Shown here piece after piece: positions 17,835 to 27,016 of a stretch of 64,000 bases of DNA. The DNA is from Solitalea lacus (lineage in GTDB: Bacteria > Bacteroidota > Bacteroidia > Sphingobacteriales > Sphingobacteriaceae), in the NCBI RefSeq assembly GCF_022014595.1, contig NZ_CP091740.1, positions 2,902,200 through 2,966,199 on the forward strand, given 5' to 3'. Position numbers and translations under genes: made by a program. Numbering within the stretch: the first letter of the stretch is position 1; each line of letters opens with the position of its first letter. The notes under the pieces are model-generated. The model saw only the letters and a list, made by a program, of their open reading frames with translations, searched no databases and was not told the origin of the DNA.

Positions 17835-19517
17835 ATGGAAAACAAAACGATCGCTCGTACCTTACGGTTGCTTTCACAATTGATGGAACTTCAGGAAGAA
17901 AACCCATTTAAAGTAAAATCAGTAGCCAATGCCGCGTTTAAAGTTGATAAGTCCCCTGTAAAAGTTTACGGTTTGAACCTTGAACAACTCGAAAAAGTTG
18001 AGGGAATTGGAAAAAGTATAGCTTTAAAAATTGATGAACTGAACCGAACCGGAGCAATTGATGAGTTGACCAAACTGCTTGCTATTACTCCAGACGGAAT
18101 TATTGAAATGCTTTCAATAAAAGGTTTAGGCCCAAAAAAAATTCAGATTATATGGAAGCAACTTGGGATTGAAAATATTGTTGAGTTGTATTATGCTTGC
18201 AATGAGAATCGTTTGGTAGAAGCCAAAGGGTTTGGATTAAAAACTCAAGAAGAAATAAAGAAAGTTATAGAGTTTACCATGTCAAACATTGGTAAATTGC
18301 TATATGCACAAGCAGAAGAGCTCAATGCAACAATTGAAAAGGAACTCTTAACCTTACCGTCAGTTTCTCAAGTGGCCACAGCAGGTCAGATGGCCCGAAA
18401 ATGCGACATAATAGAAACTTTCAGTTTTGTGATAGCTTCGGAGAATTCATCAACAGTTCTTAATGCGATCAATAATAATAAAAACTTTTCAGGAGCATTA
18501 ATGACGGAGAATCAATGGAATGGAAAGTTTGATCATTTTTCAATAGAAATCACTTTTTCATCACCTCAGGAATTTACATGGAATAAATTTAAAGCCACCG
18601 GAAGTTCTAATCATATTCAGCACATCGAAGCGCTGGAATCAACAGATATATTAAAAAACAAGAGCAGTGAAGCCGAAATTTATCAAACGCTAAACTGGCC
18701 ATATATTATTCCTGAATTGCGAGAGGAATGGAATGAAGAAAAGCTAAAATCAATTGATCATAATAATATTATAGTTCTAGAAGACCTAAAAGGTACAATT
18801 CACAACCATAGTACTTATAGCGACGGAATTCATACACTTAAGGATATGGCTCTGTATTGCAAAGAGTTAGGGTATGATTACCTGGGAATTTGTGATCACT
18901 CAAAATCTGCGTTTTACGCCAATGGCTTAACCGAAGAACGCGTTGCACAGCAACATGCCGAAATAGAAAAACTTAATCAAGAACTTGCTCCATTTAAAAT
19001 ATTTAAAGGTATTGAATCTGATATTTTATACGATGGTTCTTTGGATTATTCAGATGAAATACTGGATAGCTTTGACTTAGTTGTTGCTTCTGTACACTCT
19101 CAATTAAAAATGACTAAAGAAAAAGCGAATGAGCGCTTGATCAAGGCTATTGAAAATCCATATACAACTATTTTAGGACACCCTACCGGACGCTTACTTT
19201 TAGCACGAGAGGGATATCCACTGGATCATAAATTAATTATTGATGCCTGTGCTGCAAACAATGTGGTTATCGAATTAAATTCCAACCCATTGCGTTTAGA
19301 TTTGGATTGGCGTTGGATTGATTATGCACTTAGCAAAAACGTTATGATATCAATCAACCCTGATGCCCATAGAAAAGAGGGTTATCATGACATGAAATAC
19401 GGTGTAAATGTTGCCAGAAAAGCAGGATTGACCAAAAACCTGTGCTTCAATGCTTTATCTGCAAATGAAATTGCCCGAAAATTTGAGCAAAAAAAATCTT
19501 CTAACAAGAAAATATAA
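17835..19517 (+). CDS. polX: PolX-like protein: HhH motifs, degenerate polymerase domain, PHP phosphoesterase
   Basis: 560 residues, the length of bacterial PolX. Helix-hairpin-helix motifs VEGIGKSIALKI (about 57) and IKGLGPKKIQII (about 95) should bind DNA. The nucleotidyltransferase centre, normally G-S-x-R-R...D-x-D, reads AGQMARKCDIIETFSFVI here (about 182-200): the Ser and both catalytic Asp residues are gone, so polymerase activity is unlikely. The C-terminal PHP domain is well kept (TIHNHSTYSDG, ICDHSK, GIESDI, VASVHS, LGHPTGRLL, NPDAH), predicting a metal-dependent 3'-5' exonuclease or AP-site activity. The gene heads a three-gene run. Confidence 0.9.
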   Translation: MENKTIARTLRLLSQLMELQEENPFKVKSVANAAFKVDKSPVKVYGLNLEQLEKVEGIGKSIALKIDELNRTGAIDELTKLLAITPDGIIEMLSIKGLGPKKIQIIWKQLGIENIVELYYACNENRLVEAKGFGLKTQEEIKKVIEFTMSNIGKLLYAQAEELNATIEKELLTLPSVSQVATAGQMARKCDIIETFSFVIASENSSTVLNAINNNKNFSGALMTENQWNGKFDHFSIEITFSSPQEFTWNKFKATGSSNHIQHIEALESTDILKNKSSEAEIYQTLNWPYIIPELREEWNEEKLKSIDHNNIIVLEDLKGTIHNHSTYSDGIHTLKDMALYCKELGYDYLGICDHSKSAFYANGLTEERVAQQHAEIEKLNQELAPFKIFKGIESDILYDGSLDYSDEILDSFDLVVASVHSQLKMTKEKANERLIKAIENPYTTILGHPTGRLLLAREGYPLDHKLIIDACAANNVVIELNSNPLRLDLDWRWIDYALSKNVMISINPDAHRKEGYHDMKYGVNVARKAGLTKNLCFNALSANEIARKFEQKKSSNKKI

Positions 19518-19564
19518 TCTAACTTTCCTTAAAACCAAACCCGAGCTCATTAACAGAACTCAGC

Positions 19565-20554
19565 ATGAATCAAAAGACCAAAATTTTAATTATACGCTTC
19601 TCTTCTATTGGTGATATAGTGTGGACCACCCCTGTAATCAGGTGTATAAAACAGCAATTACCAAATGTTGAATTACATTTTGCAGTTAAAGCTGTATTTA
19701 AAGATGTTGTGAAGGCAAATCCTTACATAGACAACCTTCATTTGCTCACCAAAGACAATCTGAATGATTTGATTAAGACTTGGAAGACTGAAGGATTTGA
19801 TTATGTTATTGACCTACACAAAAATATCCGTACAACTAAAATTAAATGGAAATTAGGTGTAAAGTCATACACATACACAAAATTAAGCTTGCAACGTTTC
19901 TTTTTTACCCGTTTTCAACTGAAAGTAATGCCTGACTGGCATATTGTTGACAGGTATATGAAAACCGTTGAACCTCTAGGGGTAAAAAATGATGGTAAAG
20001 GTTTAGACTATTACTTTTTGCCTGAAGATGAAATTGCCAAAGATACATTGCCTTTGGCTTTACAAAATGGTTTCGATTGCTTTGTTATTGGTGGAAGCTC
20101 ATATACTAAACTCTTACCTTTCAATAAAATGATTGAGCTATGTGATAAAATAAGCAAGCCAATTGTTTTAGTTGGAGGCAAAGAAGATTCTGAAACAGGT
20201 GATAAACTTGCAGCCTATTATCAGCAAAAAGCCTTAACCCATCCAAAAGGATCTACTCCAATTATTGTAAATTATGCGGGTAAGCTAACTATCAGTCAAT
20301 CAGCATGGATGGTAAAGAATGCTGAAAGAGTTTTTGGTCATGACACCGGATTAACACATATTGGTGCTGCATTTCACGAAACCGTTTATTCAATTTGGGG
20401 CACAACCTCTCCTATTGGATTCAAGCCATATTGCAAAAATCCCGTTATATTCGAGAATAATAATTTGAACTGCCGTCCATGCTCAAAAGCAGGTAGGGAT
20501 TCTTGTCCGAAGAAGCATTTCAAATGTATGACTGATATTGAATTTAATTTCTGA
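19565..20554 (+). CDS. Glycosyltransferase family 9 (heptosyltransferase-like)
   Basis: 329 residues. The N-terminus KILIIRFSSIGDIVWTTPVI and the C-terminal FGHDTGLTHIGAAF are standard GT9 motifs. These enzymes add heptose or related sugars to LPS core on the cytoplasmic face. An added C-terminal four-cysteine tail (NCRPCSKAGRDSCPKKHFKC) may bind a metal or form disulfides. It overlaps nothing but lies only 2 bp before the next gene. Confidence 0.9.
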   Translation: MNQKTKILIIRFSSIGDIVWTTPVIRCIKQQLPNVELHFAVKAVFKDVVKANPYIDNLHLLTKDNLNDLIKTWKTEGFDYVIDLHKNIRTTKIKWKLGVKSYTYTKLSLQRFFFTRFQLKVMPDWHIVDRYMKTVEPLGVKNDGKGLDYYFLPEDEIAKDTLPLALQNGFDCFVIGGSSYTKLLPFNKMIELCDKISKPIVLVGGKEDSETGDKLAAYYQQKALTHPKGSTPIIVNYAGKLTISQSAWMVKNAERVFGHDTGLTHIGAAFHETVYSIWGTTSPIGFKPYCKNPVIFENNNLNCRPCSKAGRDSCPKKHFKCMTDIEFNF

Positions 20555-20556
20555 TA

Positions 20557-21051
20557 ATGAAGACATTATACTTGGTAAGGCATGCCAAATCTGATAAATC
20601 CTTAATCAATATAAATGATTTTGACCGTCCATTGAATGATCGGGGGTTAAAAGACGCACCGGCAATGGCTAAGATTTTATCGAAAAAAATTAAAAACCCA
20701 GATTTAATAGTCTCAAGCCCTGCATTAAGAGCGTTTACTACAGCTCAGCTTTTTGCAGAAGTGATTGACTATGATGTTGAAAGCATTCGGCTAAATCCTT
20801 CAGTATATGCTGCCAATGTTACAACTTTACTTGGTGTTATTAATTCACTTGAAGATCAGTTAAATACGGTAATAATGTTTGGGCATAATCCTGGATTAAC
20901 AGACTTATTCAACTATTTAACGGACAATAATTTATTAAACTTACCAACTTGTGGTATTGTAAAAATTGATTTCGATCTGCAAAGCTGGAAACTGGTAAGT
21001 CATGGAACAGGAACTTCGACTTATATCGATTATCCTAAAAACAACAGATAA
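20557..21051 (+). CDS. sixA: SixA-like histidine phosphatase
   Basis: 164 residues of the histidine phosphatase superfamily. The catalytic RHAKS (LYLVRHAKSDKS, residue 9 His) is present, and the second His lies in MFGHNPGLTDL. The length matches SixA, which dephosphorylates phosphohistidine, but substrates vary in this family. Translationally close to the GT9 gene upstream (2-bp gap), and closed by a long terminator hairpin. Confidence 0.9.
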   Translation: MKTLYLVRHAKSDKSLININDFDRPLNDRGLKDAPAMAKILSKKIKNPDLIVSSPALRAFTTAQLFAEVIDYDVESIRLNPSVYAANVTTLLGVINSLEDQLNTVIMFGHNPGLTDLFNYLTDNNLLNLPTCGIVKIDFDLQSWKLVSHGTGTSTYIDYPKNNR

Positions 21052-21055
21052 AAAT

Positions 21056-21092
21056 GAGCTCTAATCCCAACTGGGCGTTGGGATTAGAGCTC
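21056..21092. terminator. Bidirectional terminator between sixA and amt
   Basis: GAGCTCTAATCCCAAC / GTTGGGATTAGAGCTC, a 16-bp perfect stem around TGGGC. The better U-tract (ATTTTT) lies on the minus-strand side and serves amt. Confidence 0.9.
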
Positions 21093-21112
21093 TACCAATT
21101 TATCAATAAACC

Positions 21113-22468
21113 TTAAGATTGAGGTGCAAAAATATTACGACGGCTGGAATAGGTTTCATCGTGTTGACTAAGGTCAAGTCCAATCGTTTCATTCTCTTCA
21201 TTTACTCTTAAGCCAATTAGCACATTCGCCAGTTTAAAAATTACCCAGGAAACGCAGAAACTATAAGCAACCACAATCACCAAGGCGATCAAATGCTTGT
21301 TAAATAACTCAAAACCACCATAAAACAATCCGTTCGCACCAGCCGGATTAATTGTTTTGTTGGCAAAAACACCTGTTAATAACATACCTACAATTCCTCC
21401 CAAACCATGGCAAGGAAAAACATCAAGCGTATCATCAATAGATGTTTTTGATTTCCAATGAACTGCAAGGTTAGAAATAATGCTTGAAAGCGCTCCAATA
21501 AATATACTTGGCGCTATCGCAATAAAACCGGCACCAGGAGTAATGGCTACTAAACCAACTACCGCCCCGATACATGCTCCCAGTGCAGAGGGTTTCCTAC
21601 CTCGGGAAGCATCAAAGAAAATCCAGGTAAGTGCAGCAGAAGCGGATGATACAGCAGTAGTAGCAAATGCATACACAGCCAGCGATGATGCGGATAAGGC
21701 TGAACCAGCATTAAACCCAAACCAGCCAAACCACAACATTCCGGTTCCTAAAATTACATATGGGATATTGGCCGGAAAAATATTGTTCCCTTTCAGTAAA
21801 TCTTTACGTGGTTTTAGCACTATAGCACCTGCTAAAGCAGCACAACCAGCTGAAATATGTACAACGGTACCTCCGGCAAAATCCAAAACTCCCATTTTAA
21901 ACAAGAAACCTTCAGGATGCCAGGTCCAATGTGCTAAAGGAGTATATACAAATAGGCAAAACAAGATCATTACAAATAAATAACCTGCAAATTTTATACG
22001 TTCAGCCACAGCACCAACCACAATTGCAGGTGTTATAACGGCAAATTTCAACTGAAATAATGCAAAAAGAAGCAAAGGAATAGTAGGAGCTAATTTCCAA
22101 GGGCTGCCACTAAACACATTGTTAAACATAAAATATGTTTTAGGATTTCCTATAAACCCGCCCACATCATCACCAAAAGCTAAACTAAAGCCTACTACCA
22201 CCCATAAAACCGTAACAACACCTAAAGCAATAAAACTTGAAAGCATCGTAGAAATAATGTTCTTTTTATTAACCATTCCACCATAAAAAAAGGCCAATCC
22301 TGGTGTCATAAAGAAAACTAGCACGGTTGAAGTCAAAATCCAGGCAATATCCGCAGGAACTATTGAAGATTTATCAGAATTATCGCCAGAAATTGGTACA
22401 AACAAACCAAAAACTGAAATTAATAACAGAATGAGTAAAAAAAAAGACCACTTTCTAGACATAAACAT
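21113..22468 (-). CDS. amt: Ammonium transporter Amt
   Basis: 451 residues. An N-terminal hydrophobic stretch (signal peptide or extra helix) is followed by the 11-helix Amt core. The twin pore histidines are in GTVVHISAGCAAL (about 204) and VFPCHGLGGIVG (about 350), and HWTWHPEG and WFGFNAGSALSA are present. Two possible starts (22468 and 22462) differ by two residues. No glnK/PII gene lies beside it in the window, unlike the common amt-glnK pair. Confidence 0.95.
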   Translation of the reverse strand: MFMSRKWSFFLLILLLISVFGLFVPISGDNSDKSSIVPADIAWILTSTVLVFFMTPGLAFFYGGMVNKKNIISTMLSSFIALGVVTVLWVVVGFSLAFGDDVGGFIGNPKTYFMFNNVFSGSPWKLAPTIPLLLFALFQLKFAVITPAIVVGAVAERIKFAGYLFVMILFCLFVYTPLAHWTWHPEGFLFKMGVLDFAGGTVVHISAGCAALAGAIVLKPRKDLLKGNNIFPANIPYVILGTGMLWFGWFGFNAGSALSASSLAVYAFATTAVSSASAALTWIFFDASRGRKPSALGACIGAVVGLVAITPGAGFIAIAPSIFIGALSSIISNLAVHWKSKTSIDDTLDVFPCHGLGGIVGMLLTGVFANKTINPAGANGLFYGGFELFNKHLIALVIVVAYSFCVSWVIFKLANVLIGLRVNEENETIGLDLSQHDETYSSRRNIFAPQS

Positions 22469-23246
22469 TAATAATTTGTATTATGTCGTAAAAATAGAAT
22501 TAAATTTTAATTATAAAATAAAAATTTTCAATAAATAATACAATTAATTAAAAAATTATCAAAAAATCATAACATTTTTTAATAGTAAACTATTTAATAA
22601 TTGAACTAATTTCAAGTTTTAACAGCATTTTATGAATAAAACCTAAAGAAAATTAAGATTCAAATTAATTTATAATCAAAATAAAACAACTTTTCTTCCA
22701 AAAAACCATATACTATCTTTTCCTATTCTAAAAAATCAAAAAAAAGAGCAAATTCTCATCCAATTTCTGTGATTAAGCAAGGGCGTAGCACATTTCGGTA
22801 ATTATACGGTAATGCATAGGAAAATTTTCTCGGTCCGGTTTGACTTCAGAGGGAAATTCATTTGTTGATTTCAGCAGGTTAGCTCCTTACCCTACTCAGT
22901 GGCTACAATATTGATGATATTGGGGCAATTAAAATCAACCATTCTTTTGAGTAAAGTAGCAAAGGGGTATCTTAACAATTTTTAGCCGTATAAGAAATTA
23001 GATAAAGTATAAAATTCATCTATTTTATAACATTATACAAGTTCAGCCTCTTTCAACCCGATCGAAATAGATAGATTAGTAATGGCATTGACTACCTTAT
23101 TGCAAATTCAGATATTTTTTATTTGGGAGGACTTTTTCGTATTAAAAATTCCGAACCGCAATAGTTTAGTAATATACAAACGGAACCTTACTATCCGGGT
23201 ATAATAGTTAGTACAAGTTGATGTAATAAGGACAAGGGAAATATGT
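22469..23246. other. Intergenic region, 778 bp, no gene recognised
   Basis: Left part (to about 22740) is very AT-rich and probably holds the amt promoter. From about 22770 to 23240 base composition returns to gene-like levels, with short broken open frames on both strands. This looks like a decayed gene, but I could not identify a parent. Confidence 0.35.
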
Positions 23247-23870
23247 TTATGCAGATGGAATATGCAAAACATACTTAGTTTCAAAAAATTCTTCTTTAAA
23301 AAAGTCACTAATTGAATACAAAACGACCTGTCGTTTAATTTCAGCAATCTCTTCTTCCAAATCGCCCCCTTTTAAGTACAAGATGCCATTGGCCAGCTTA
23401 TTTTTTGACTCTTTTAGGAATTTCCCCTTTACCCATGGATAAAAATTAGCCAAACGGGTTACGGCTCGAGATACTATAAAATCATATTGACCGTTGATTG
23501 TTTCTGCCCGCGCTTGTTCGGCTTTTACATTTTTTAAGCCTAATGCTTTAGCCACTTCAGTAACAACTTTTATTTTTTTTCCAATGGAGTCAACCAAATG
23601 GAAAGATACATCAGGAAATAAAATTGCCAAAGGAATGCCTGGGAACCCGCCTCCAGTACCTATATCTAGTATCTTTGACCCTGGAGCAAATGTTATAACC
23701 TTGCCAATGGCTAATGAGTGTAATACATGTCGCTCGTAGAGTTCCTCAATATCCTTCCGTGAGACCACATTTATTTTATCATTCCACTCAGCATATAAAG
23801 AATAAAGCTGGGCAAACTGCTCTTTTTGGGTATCGGTAAGGTTAGGAAAATAATTGAGAATGGTATCCAC
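23247..23870 (-). CDS. rsmG: 16S rRNA (guanine527-N7)-methyltransferase
   Basis: 207 residues. The SAM-binding signature SKILDIGTGGGFPGIPLAIL (about residue 65) and the following FHLVDSIGKKIKV are typical of RsmG (GidB), which methylates G527 of 16S rRNA. The start is GTG, sharing one base with the stop codon of the sigma factor gene, so translation is probably coupled. Confidence 0.95.
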   Translation of the reverse strand: MDTILNYFPNLTDTQKEQFAQLYSLYAEWNDKINVVSRKDIEELYERHVLHSLAIGKVITFAPGSKILDIGTGGGFPGIPLAILFPDVSFHLVDSIGKKIKVVTEVAKALGLKNVKAEQARAETINGQYDFIVSRAVTRLANFYPWVKGKFLKESKNKLANGILYLKGGDLEEEIAEIKRQVVLYSISDFFKEEFFETKYVLHIPSA

Positions 23871-24475
23871 TAAATATTATGTTTGGTATTTCTAAGTGTA
23901 TTATATAGCAAATCACGAGCACGTAACAACTGCGCCTTTACAGTTCCTAAAGGTAAATCGAGCTCCCTCGCTATTTCTTCATATGAGTATTCTTCAAAAT
24001 AACGCAAGATAACCAATCTTTTGTAGCGAGGAGGCAAACCTTCAACAACTGTTTTTAACAATGCGGCTTTTTGTTTGCGTATTATGCTTTCCTCAGGAGT
24101 TGGAGTATATCCAGCAACGTCAAAACTTTTACCCGAGTCTTCGTCATCATCCATTGGTTCATCAATAGACAAAGTTGCAATACGTTTCTTTTTCAGAAAA
24201 TCGATACAATTGTTTGTTGCGATCTTAAATAACCAGGTACTAAATGCAAAGGTTGGCTGGTATTTATCAAGATTTCGAAATGCTTTGGCAAATGTTTCAA
24301 TGGTAAGATCGTTAGCATCTTCTTTATTATTTACCATTTTGAGTAACATAAAGTAGATGGAATCTCTATAGCGTGACATTAAGGAGCCGTATGCTTTCTG
24401 GTCCCCTTCAATTGCTTGCTTAACAAGGTTTAAATCGTTAACAGCATTACTTGAAAAGTTCGGGTTTACTTCCAT
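23870..24475 (-). CDS. ECF-type RNA polymerase sigma factor
   Basis: 201 residues. Region 2: SRYRDSIYFMLLKMVNNKED, ANDLTIETFAKAF, FSTWLFKIATNNCIDFLKKK. An acidic linker follows, then region 4: VEGLPPRYKRLVILRYFEEY, SYEEIARELDLPLGTVKAQLLRAR. No anti-sigma gene is adjacent. It overlaps the glycosyltransferase gene upstream by 10 bp and rsmG downstream by 1 bp, forming a tight three-gene unit. Its regulon is unknown. Confidence 0.93.
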   Translation of the reverse strand: MEVNPNFSSNAVNDLNLVKQAIEGDQKAYGSLMSRYRDSIYFMLLKMVNNKEDANDLTIETFAKAFRNLDKYQPTFAFSTWLFKIATNNCIDFLKKKRIATLSIDEPMDDDEDSGKSFDVAGYTPTPEESIIRKQKAALLKTVVEGLPPRYKRLVILRYFEEYSYEEIARELDLPLGTVKAQLLRARDLLYNTLRNTKHNI

Positions 24476-25593
24476 CGTACTTTACTTGCTGCAGGTTTAA
24501 CCAAAGTCATTAACACTAGGTATAGGTTATAAATAAAATCGTACAAAAATGAAAAGAACCATAAATCAGGTACTTGAAGTTTTTGCATTGCTTTTTTATA
24601 GGTAATAGTTAAGAATATTAAATATAATACAAATATACCTAGTATTATTTGATAATTAACTTGCAAAATTAAACTTGCAATTACAACGCCATAAAAAACA
24701 ACGGTAGCAAGCGTTCTGATTGAAAGCATTATTTTGTGATAGGGTTTGTAATACTTTCCTACACTCATGTGGCGGCGTTTTTGTCTCCAGAAATCAGTAA
24801 AGCTTTCTTTGGGCTCACTTAACATTGTTGCTTCTTCTGATATTTCAATACGTGTATTGACTGCATTGGCATGAGCATTTACAAACAGGTCATCATCACC
24901 CGATAAGAGATGCATATGACTAGCAAATCCTTTATTTCTGAAAAATAAATCCTTACGGTATGATAAATTTCGACCTACCCCCATATAAGGTTTTCCTGCC
25001 AAAGCAAAAGAAAAGTAGTTAAGTGCCGTCATAAAGGTTTCAAACCGAATGAACTTATTTAGAAAACCGGATTTACGGACATATGGAGAATACCCCAATA
25101 CGATTTCTGTTTGGCCATTATAGTTTTCCATCATTTTTGCAATCCAACGGTTGCTTAATGGTAAACAATCTGCATCGGTTAATAAAAGCAGATCATACTT
25201 AGATGCTTTAATTCCTAAGGTAAGGGCAAATTTTTTACCGTGTTTGTACTTATCATTTTCCTCAAGGTGAACAATACGTAAGTTTTCATATTTAGAAGTC
25301 ATTTCTTCTAAAATATCTATTGAACTATCGTACGAACAATCGTTAACGACAACAACCTCAAACTCCGGGTAATCCTGCTCTAAAATGGCTGGCAATTTTG
25401 CCTGCAAGTTTTCTGCTTCGTTTCGGGCACAAATAATAATACTTACCGGTTCATTTTTAGTTATCCCAGGTTGATGTTCTTTCGTAAAGGCAAATTTATT
25501 GTATAACAAAAAAAGATAACCGCAATTAACTAAGAATGCAACTCCCAGTACAGATAGCAGCGTAATTGCTAATGGCGTAAATTCTATTGGCAT
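24466..25593 (-). CDS. Membrane glycosyltransferase, family 2
   Basis: 375 residues. N-terminal membrane helix, then a GT-A domain with SIIICARNEAENLQAKLP, VVVNDCSYDSS and the metal-binding LLLTDADCLP. QKRRHMSVGKYY follows as the Q-x-x-R-H-like motif, and about three C-terminal helices. Sugar donor and acceptor are unknown; polysaccharide or glycolipid synthesis at the inner membrane is likely. First gene of the unit that continues into the sigma factor and rsmG. Confidence 0.88.
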   Translation of the reverse strand: MPIEFTPLAITLLSVLGVAFLVNCGYLFLLYNKFAFTKEHQPGITKNEPVSIIICARNEAENLQAKLPAILEQDYPEFEVVVVNDCSYDSSIDILEEMTSKYENLRIVHLEENDKYKHGKKFALTLGIKASKYDLLLLTDADCLPLSNRWIAKMMENYNGQTEIVLGYSPYVRKSGFLNKFIRFETFMTALNYFSFALAGKPYMGVGRNLSYRKDLFFRNKGFASHMHLLSGDDDLFVNAHANAVNTRIEISEEATMLSEPKESFTDFWRQKRRHMSVGKYYKPYHKIMLSIRTLATVVFYGVVIASLILQVNYQIILGIFVLYLIFLTITYKKAMQKLQVPDLWFFSFLYDFIYNLYLVLMTLVKPAASKVRWK

Positions 25594-25689
25594 GGTTCGA
25601 AAAAAATTAAGGCAAAGAAAACATTTTTAATCTACTATTCGTGTAGTGTTGATAAAATAATAGTGTGAAATTCCCAAATTAGAAGTTCC

Positions 25690-25697
25690 TATATTTG
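25690..25697 (+). promoter_or_regulatory. -7 promoter element before tgt
   Basis: TATATTTG matches the Bacteroidota TAnnTTTG element exactly. No TTG lies at the usual distance upstream. Predicted transcript start about 25702-25705, giving a leader of about 125 nt before tgt. Confidence 0.55.
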
Positions 25698-25702
25698 CAG
25701 GT

Positions 25703-25790
25703 TTATATAGAGCCCGCACAACAAATGTTTTTGAATGGCCGTGAACACATTGCGGGTTCCTTGCCTTTTTTCAGGCAGTGATTACGGTCA
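25703..25790 (+). ncRNA. Candidate structured RNA (possible pseudoknot) upstream of tgt
   Basis: Two helices interleave. GAGCCCGCA (25710-25718) pairs with TGCGGGTTC (25751-25759), 9 pairs including one G-U. GGCCGTGAACAC (25737-25748) pairs with GTGATTACGGTC (25778-25789), 11 of 12. A small hairpin TGCCT...AGGCA sits at 25762-25777. The a-b-a'-b' order allows an H-type pseudoknot or two alternative folds. It could be a tgt leader element or a free small RNA such as the 6S-type RNAs of Bacteroidota; I cannot tell which. Confidence 0.4.
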
Positions 25791-25829
25791 GAAAAAAATA
25801 TTACTTTCAGTAAAAAGCTTAAAGCATTC

Positions 25830-26960
25830 ATGAAGTTTGATTTAGTAGCAACCGATAACGCCTCCAGCGCCCGGGCAGGGTTAATGCAAACCGACCACGG
25901 AACGATAGAAACCCCGATTTTTATGCCGGTAGGGACTGCAGGGACGGTTAAAGCGGTTCATCAGCGCGAATTAAAAGAAGATATTGAAGCGCAAATTATC
26001 TTAGGTAATACCTATCATTTATACCTCCGACCAGGATTAGACACAATTCAAAAAGCGGGCGGTATTCATAAATTTAATGGCTGGGAAAGGCCAATTTTAA
26101 CAGATAGTGGTGGATACCAGGTTTATTCCCTGGCCGATATTCGTAAAATAAAAGAACACGGAGCTACCTTTCAATCCCATATCGATGGGTCAAAACATTT
26201 ATTTACCCCCGAAAATGTAATGGATATACAAAGGGTAATTGGCGCCGATATCATTATGGCATTTGATGAGTGTACTCCATATCCTTGTGATTATTCTTAC
26301 GCCCGTAAATCCATGGAGATGACTCACCGTTGGTTAAAGCGCTGTTGCGAACGATTTGATACCACAGAGGGTTTGTATGGATATAATCAGACATTATTCC
26401 CAATTGTACAAGGCAGTACATATAAAGATCTTCGTATACGTTCTGCCGAAACCATTGCCTCTTTTGAGCGCGAAGGAAATGCTATCGGTGGATTATCGGT
26501 AGGTGAACCGGCTCCTGAAATGTACGAGATGACAGAAATAGTGTGTAACATCTTACCAAAAGCTAAACCCCGATATCTAATGGGTGTAGGTACTCCTATG
26601 AATATTTTGGAGTGTATAGCATTGGGCATTGATATGTTTGATTGTGTTATGCCGACAAGAAATGCTCGTAATGGAATGTTGTTTACAAAGCATGGTATCA
26701 TCAACATTAAAAATGAGAAGTGGAAAAACGACTTTTCTCCAATTGATGAAACCAGTGACTTGTATGCCGATCAGGTGTATACCAAAGCCTATTTAAGACA
26801 CTTATTACAATCAAAAGAGATTTTAGGGGCCCAAATTGCCTCGTTGCATAATTTGCATTTTTATTTATGGTTGGTTAAGGAAGCTCGTATGCATATTATT
26901 CAAGGAGATTTTATTCAATGGAAGAATAAAATGGTTGTTGATATGGCAAAAAGATTATAA
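25830..26960 (+). CDS. tgt: tRNA-guanine transglycosylase (queuosine pathway)
   Basis: 376 residues. TDSGGYQ holds the general base Asp (about residue 91) and FDCVMPTRNARNG the nucleophilic Asp (about 270). QGSTYKDLR and GGLSVGEP also match. It exchanges guanine-34 for preQ1 in GU(N)-anticodon tRNAs. Oddly, the C-terminal zinc site (normally C-x-C-x2-C then His) reads SPIDETSDLYADQVYTKAY here: no cysteines remain although RHLLQ follows. The zinc site therefore appears to be lost while the rest of the enzyme is intact. Confidence 0.94.
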   Translation: MKFDLVATDNASSARAGLMQTDHGTIETPIFMPVGTAGTVKAVHQRELKEDIEAQIILGNTYHLYLRPGLDTIQKAGGIHKFNGWERPILTDSGGYQVYSLADIRKIKEHGATFQSHIDGSKHLFTPENVMDIQRVIGADIIMAFDECTPYPCDYSYARKSMEMTHRWLKRCCERFDTTEGLYGYNQTLFPIVQGSTYKDLRIRSAETIASFEREGNAIGGLSVGEPAPEMYEMTEIVCNILPKAKPRYLMGVGTPMNILECIALGIDMFDCVMPTRNARNGMLFTKHGIINIKNEKWKNDFSPIDETSDLYADQVYTKAYLRHLLQSKEILGAQIASLHNLHFYLWLVKEARMHIIQGDFIQWKNKMVVDMAKRL

Positions 26961-26962
26961 AT

Positions 26963-27014
26963 TTGAATATTCATTTATTGAATCAATGTGATTTTCAATA
27001 TTTGAATATTCAAA
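26963..27014 (+). promoter_or_regulatory. Two palindromic operator candidates before the double-HTH regulator
   Basis: TTGAATATTCA (26963-26973) and the perfect 14-bp palindrome TTTGAATATTCAAA (27001-27014), centres 39 bp apart. The second ends 2 bp before the ATG. Two more copies lie inside the gene. Confidence 0.6.
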
Positions 27015-27016
27015 TT

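Noticed and set aside
22469-23246. A complete gene in the amt-rsmG gap
   Set aside because: All frames are broken by stops within about 80 codons and no family pattern was recognised; reported only as a possible remnant.
23108-23347. 79-codon minus-strand frame overlapping the end of rsmG
   Set aside because: Overlaps the true C-terminus of RsmG in another frame and is low-complexity; not credible as a gene.
25699-25800. tmRNA or SRP RNA before tgt
   Set aside because: Neither the tmRNA tRNA-like ends nor the SRP GGAA-loop core is present.
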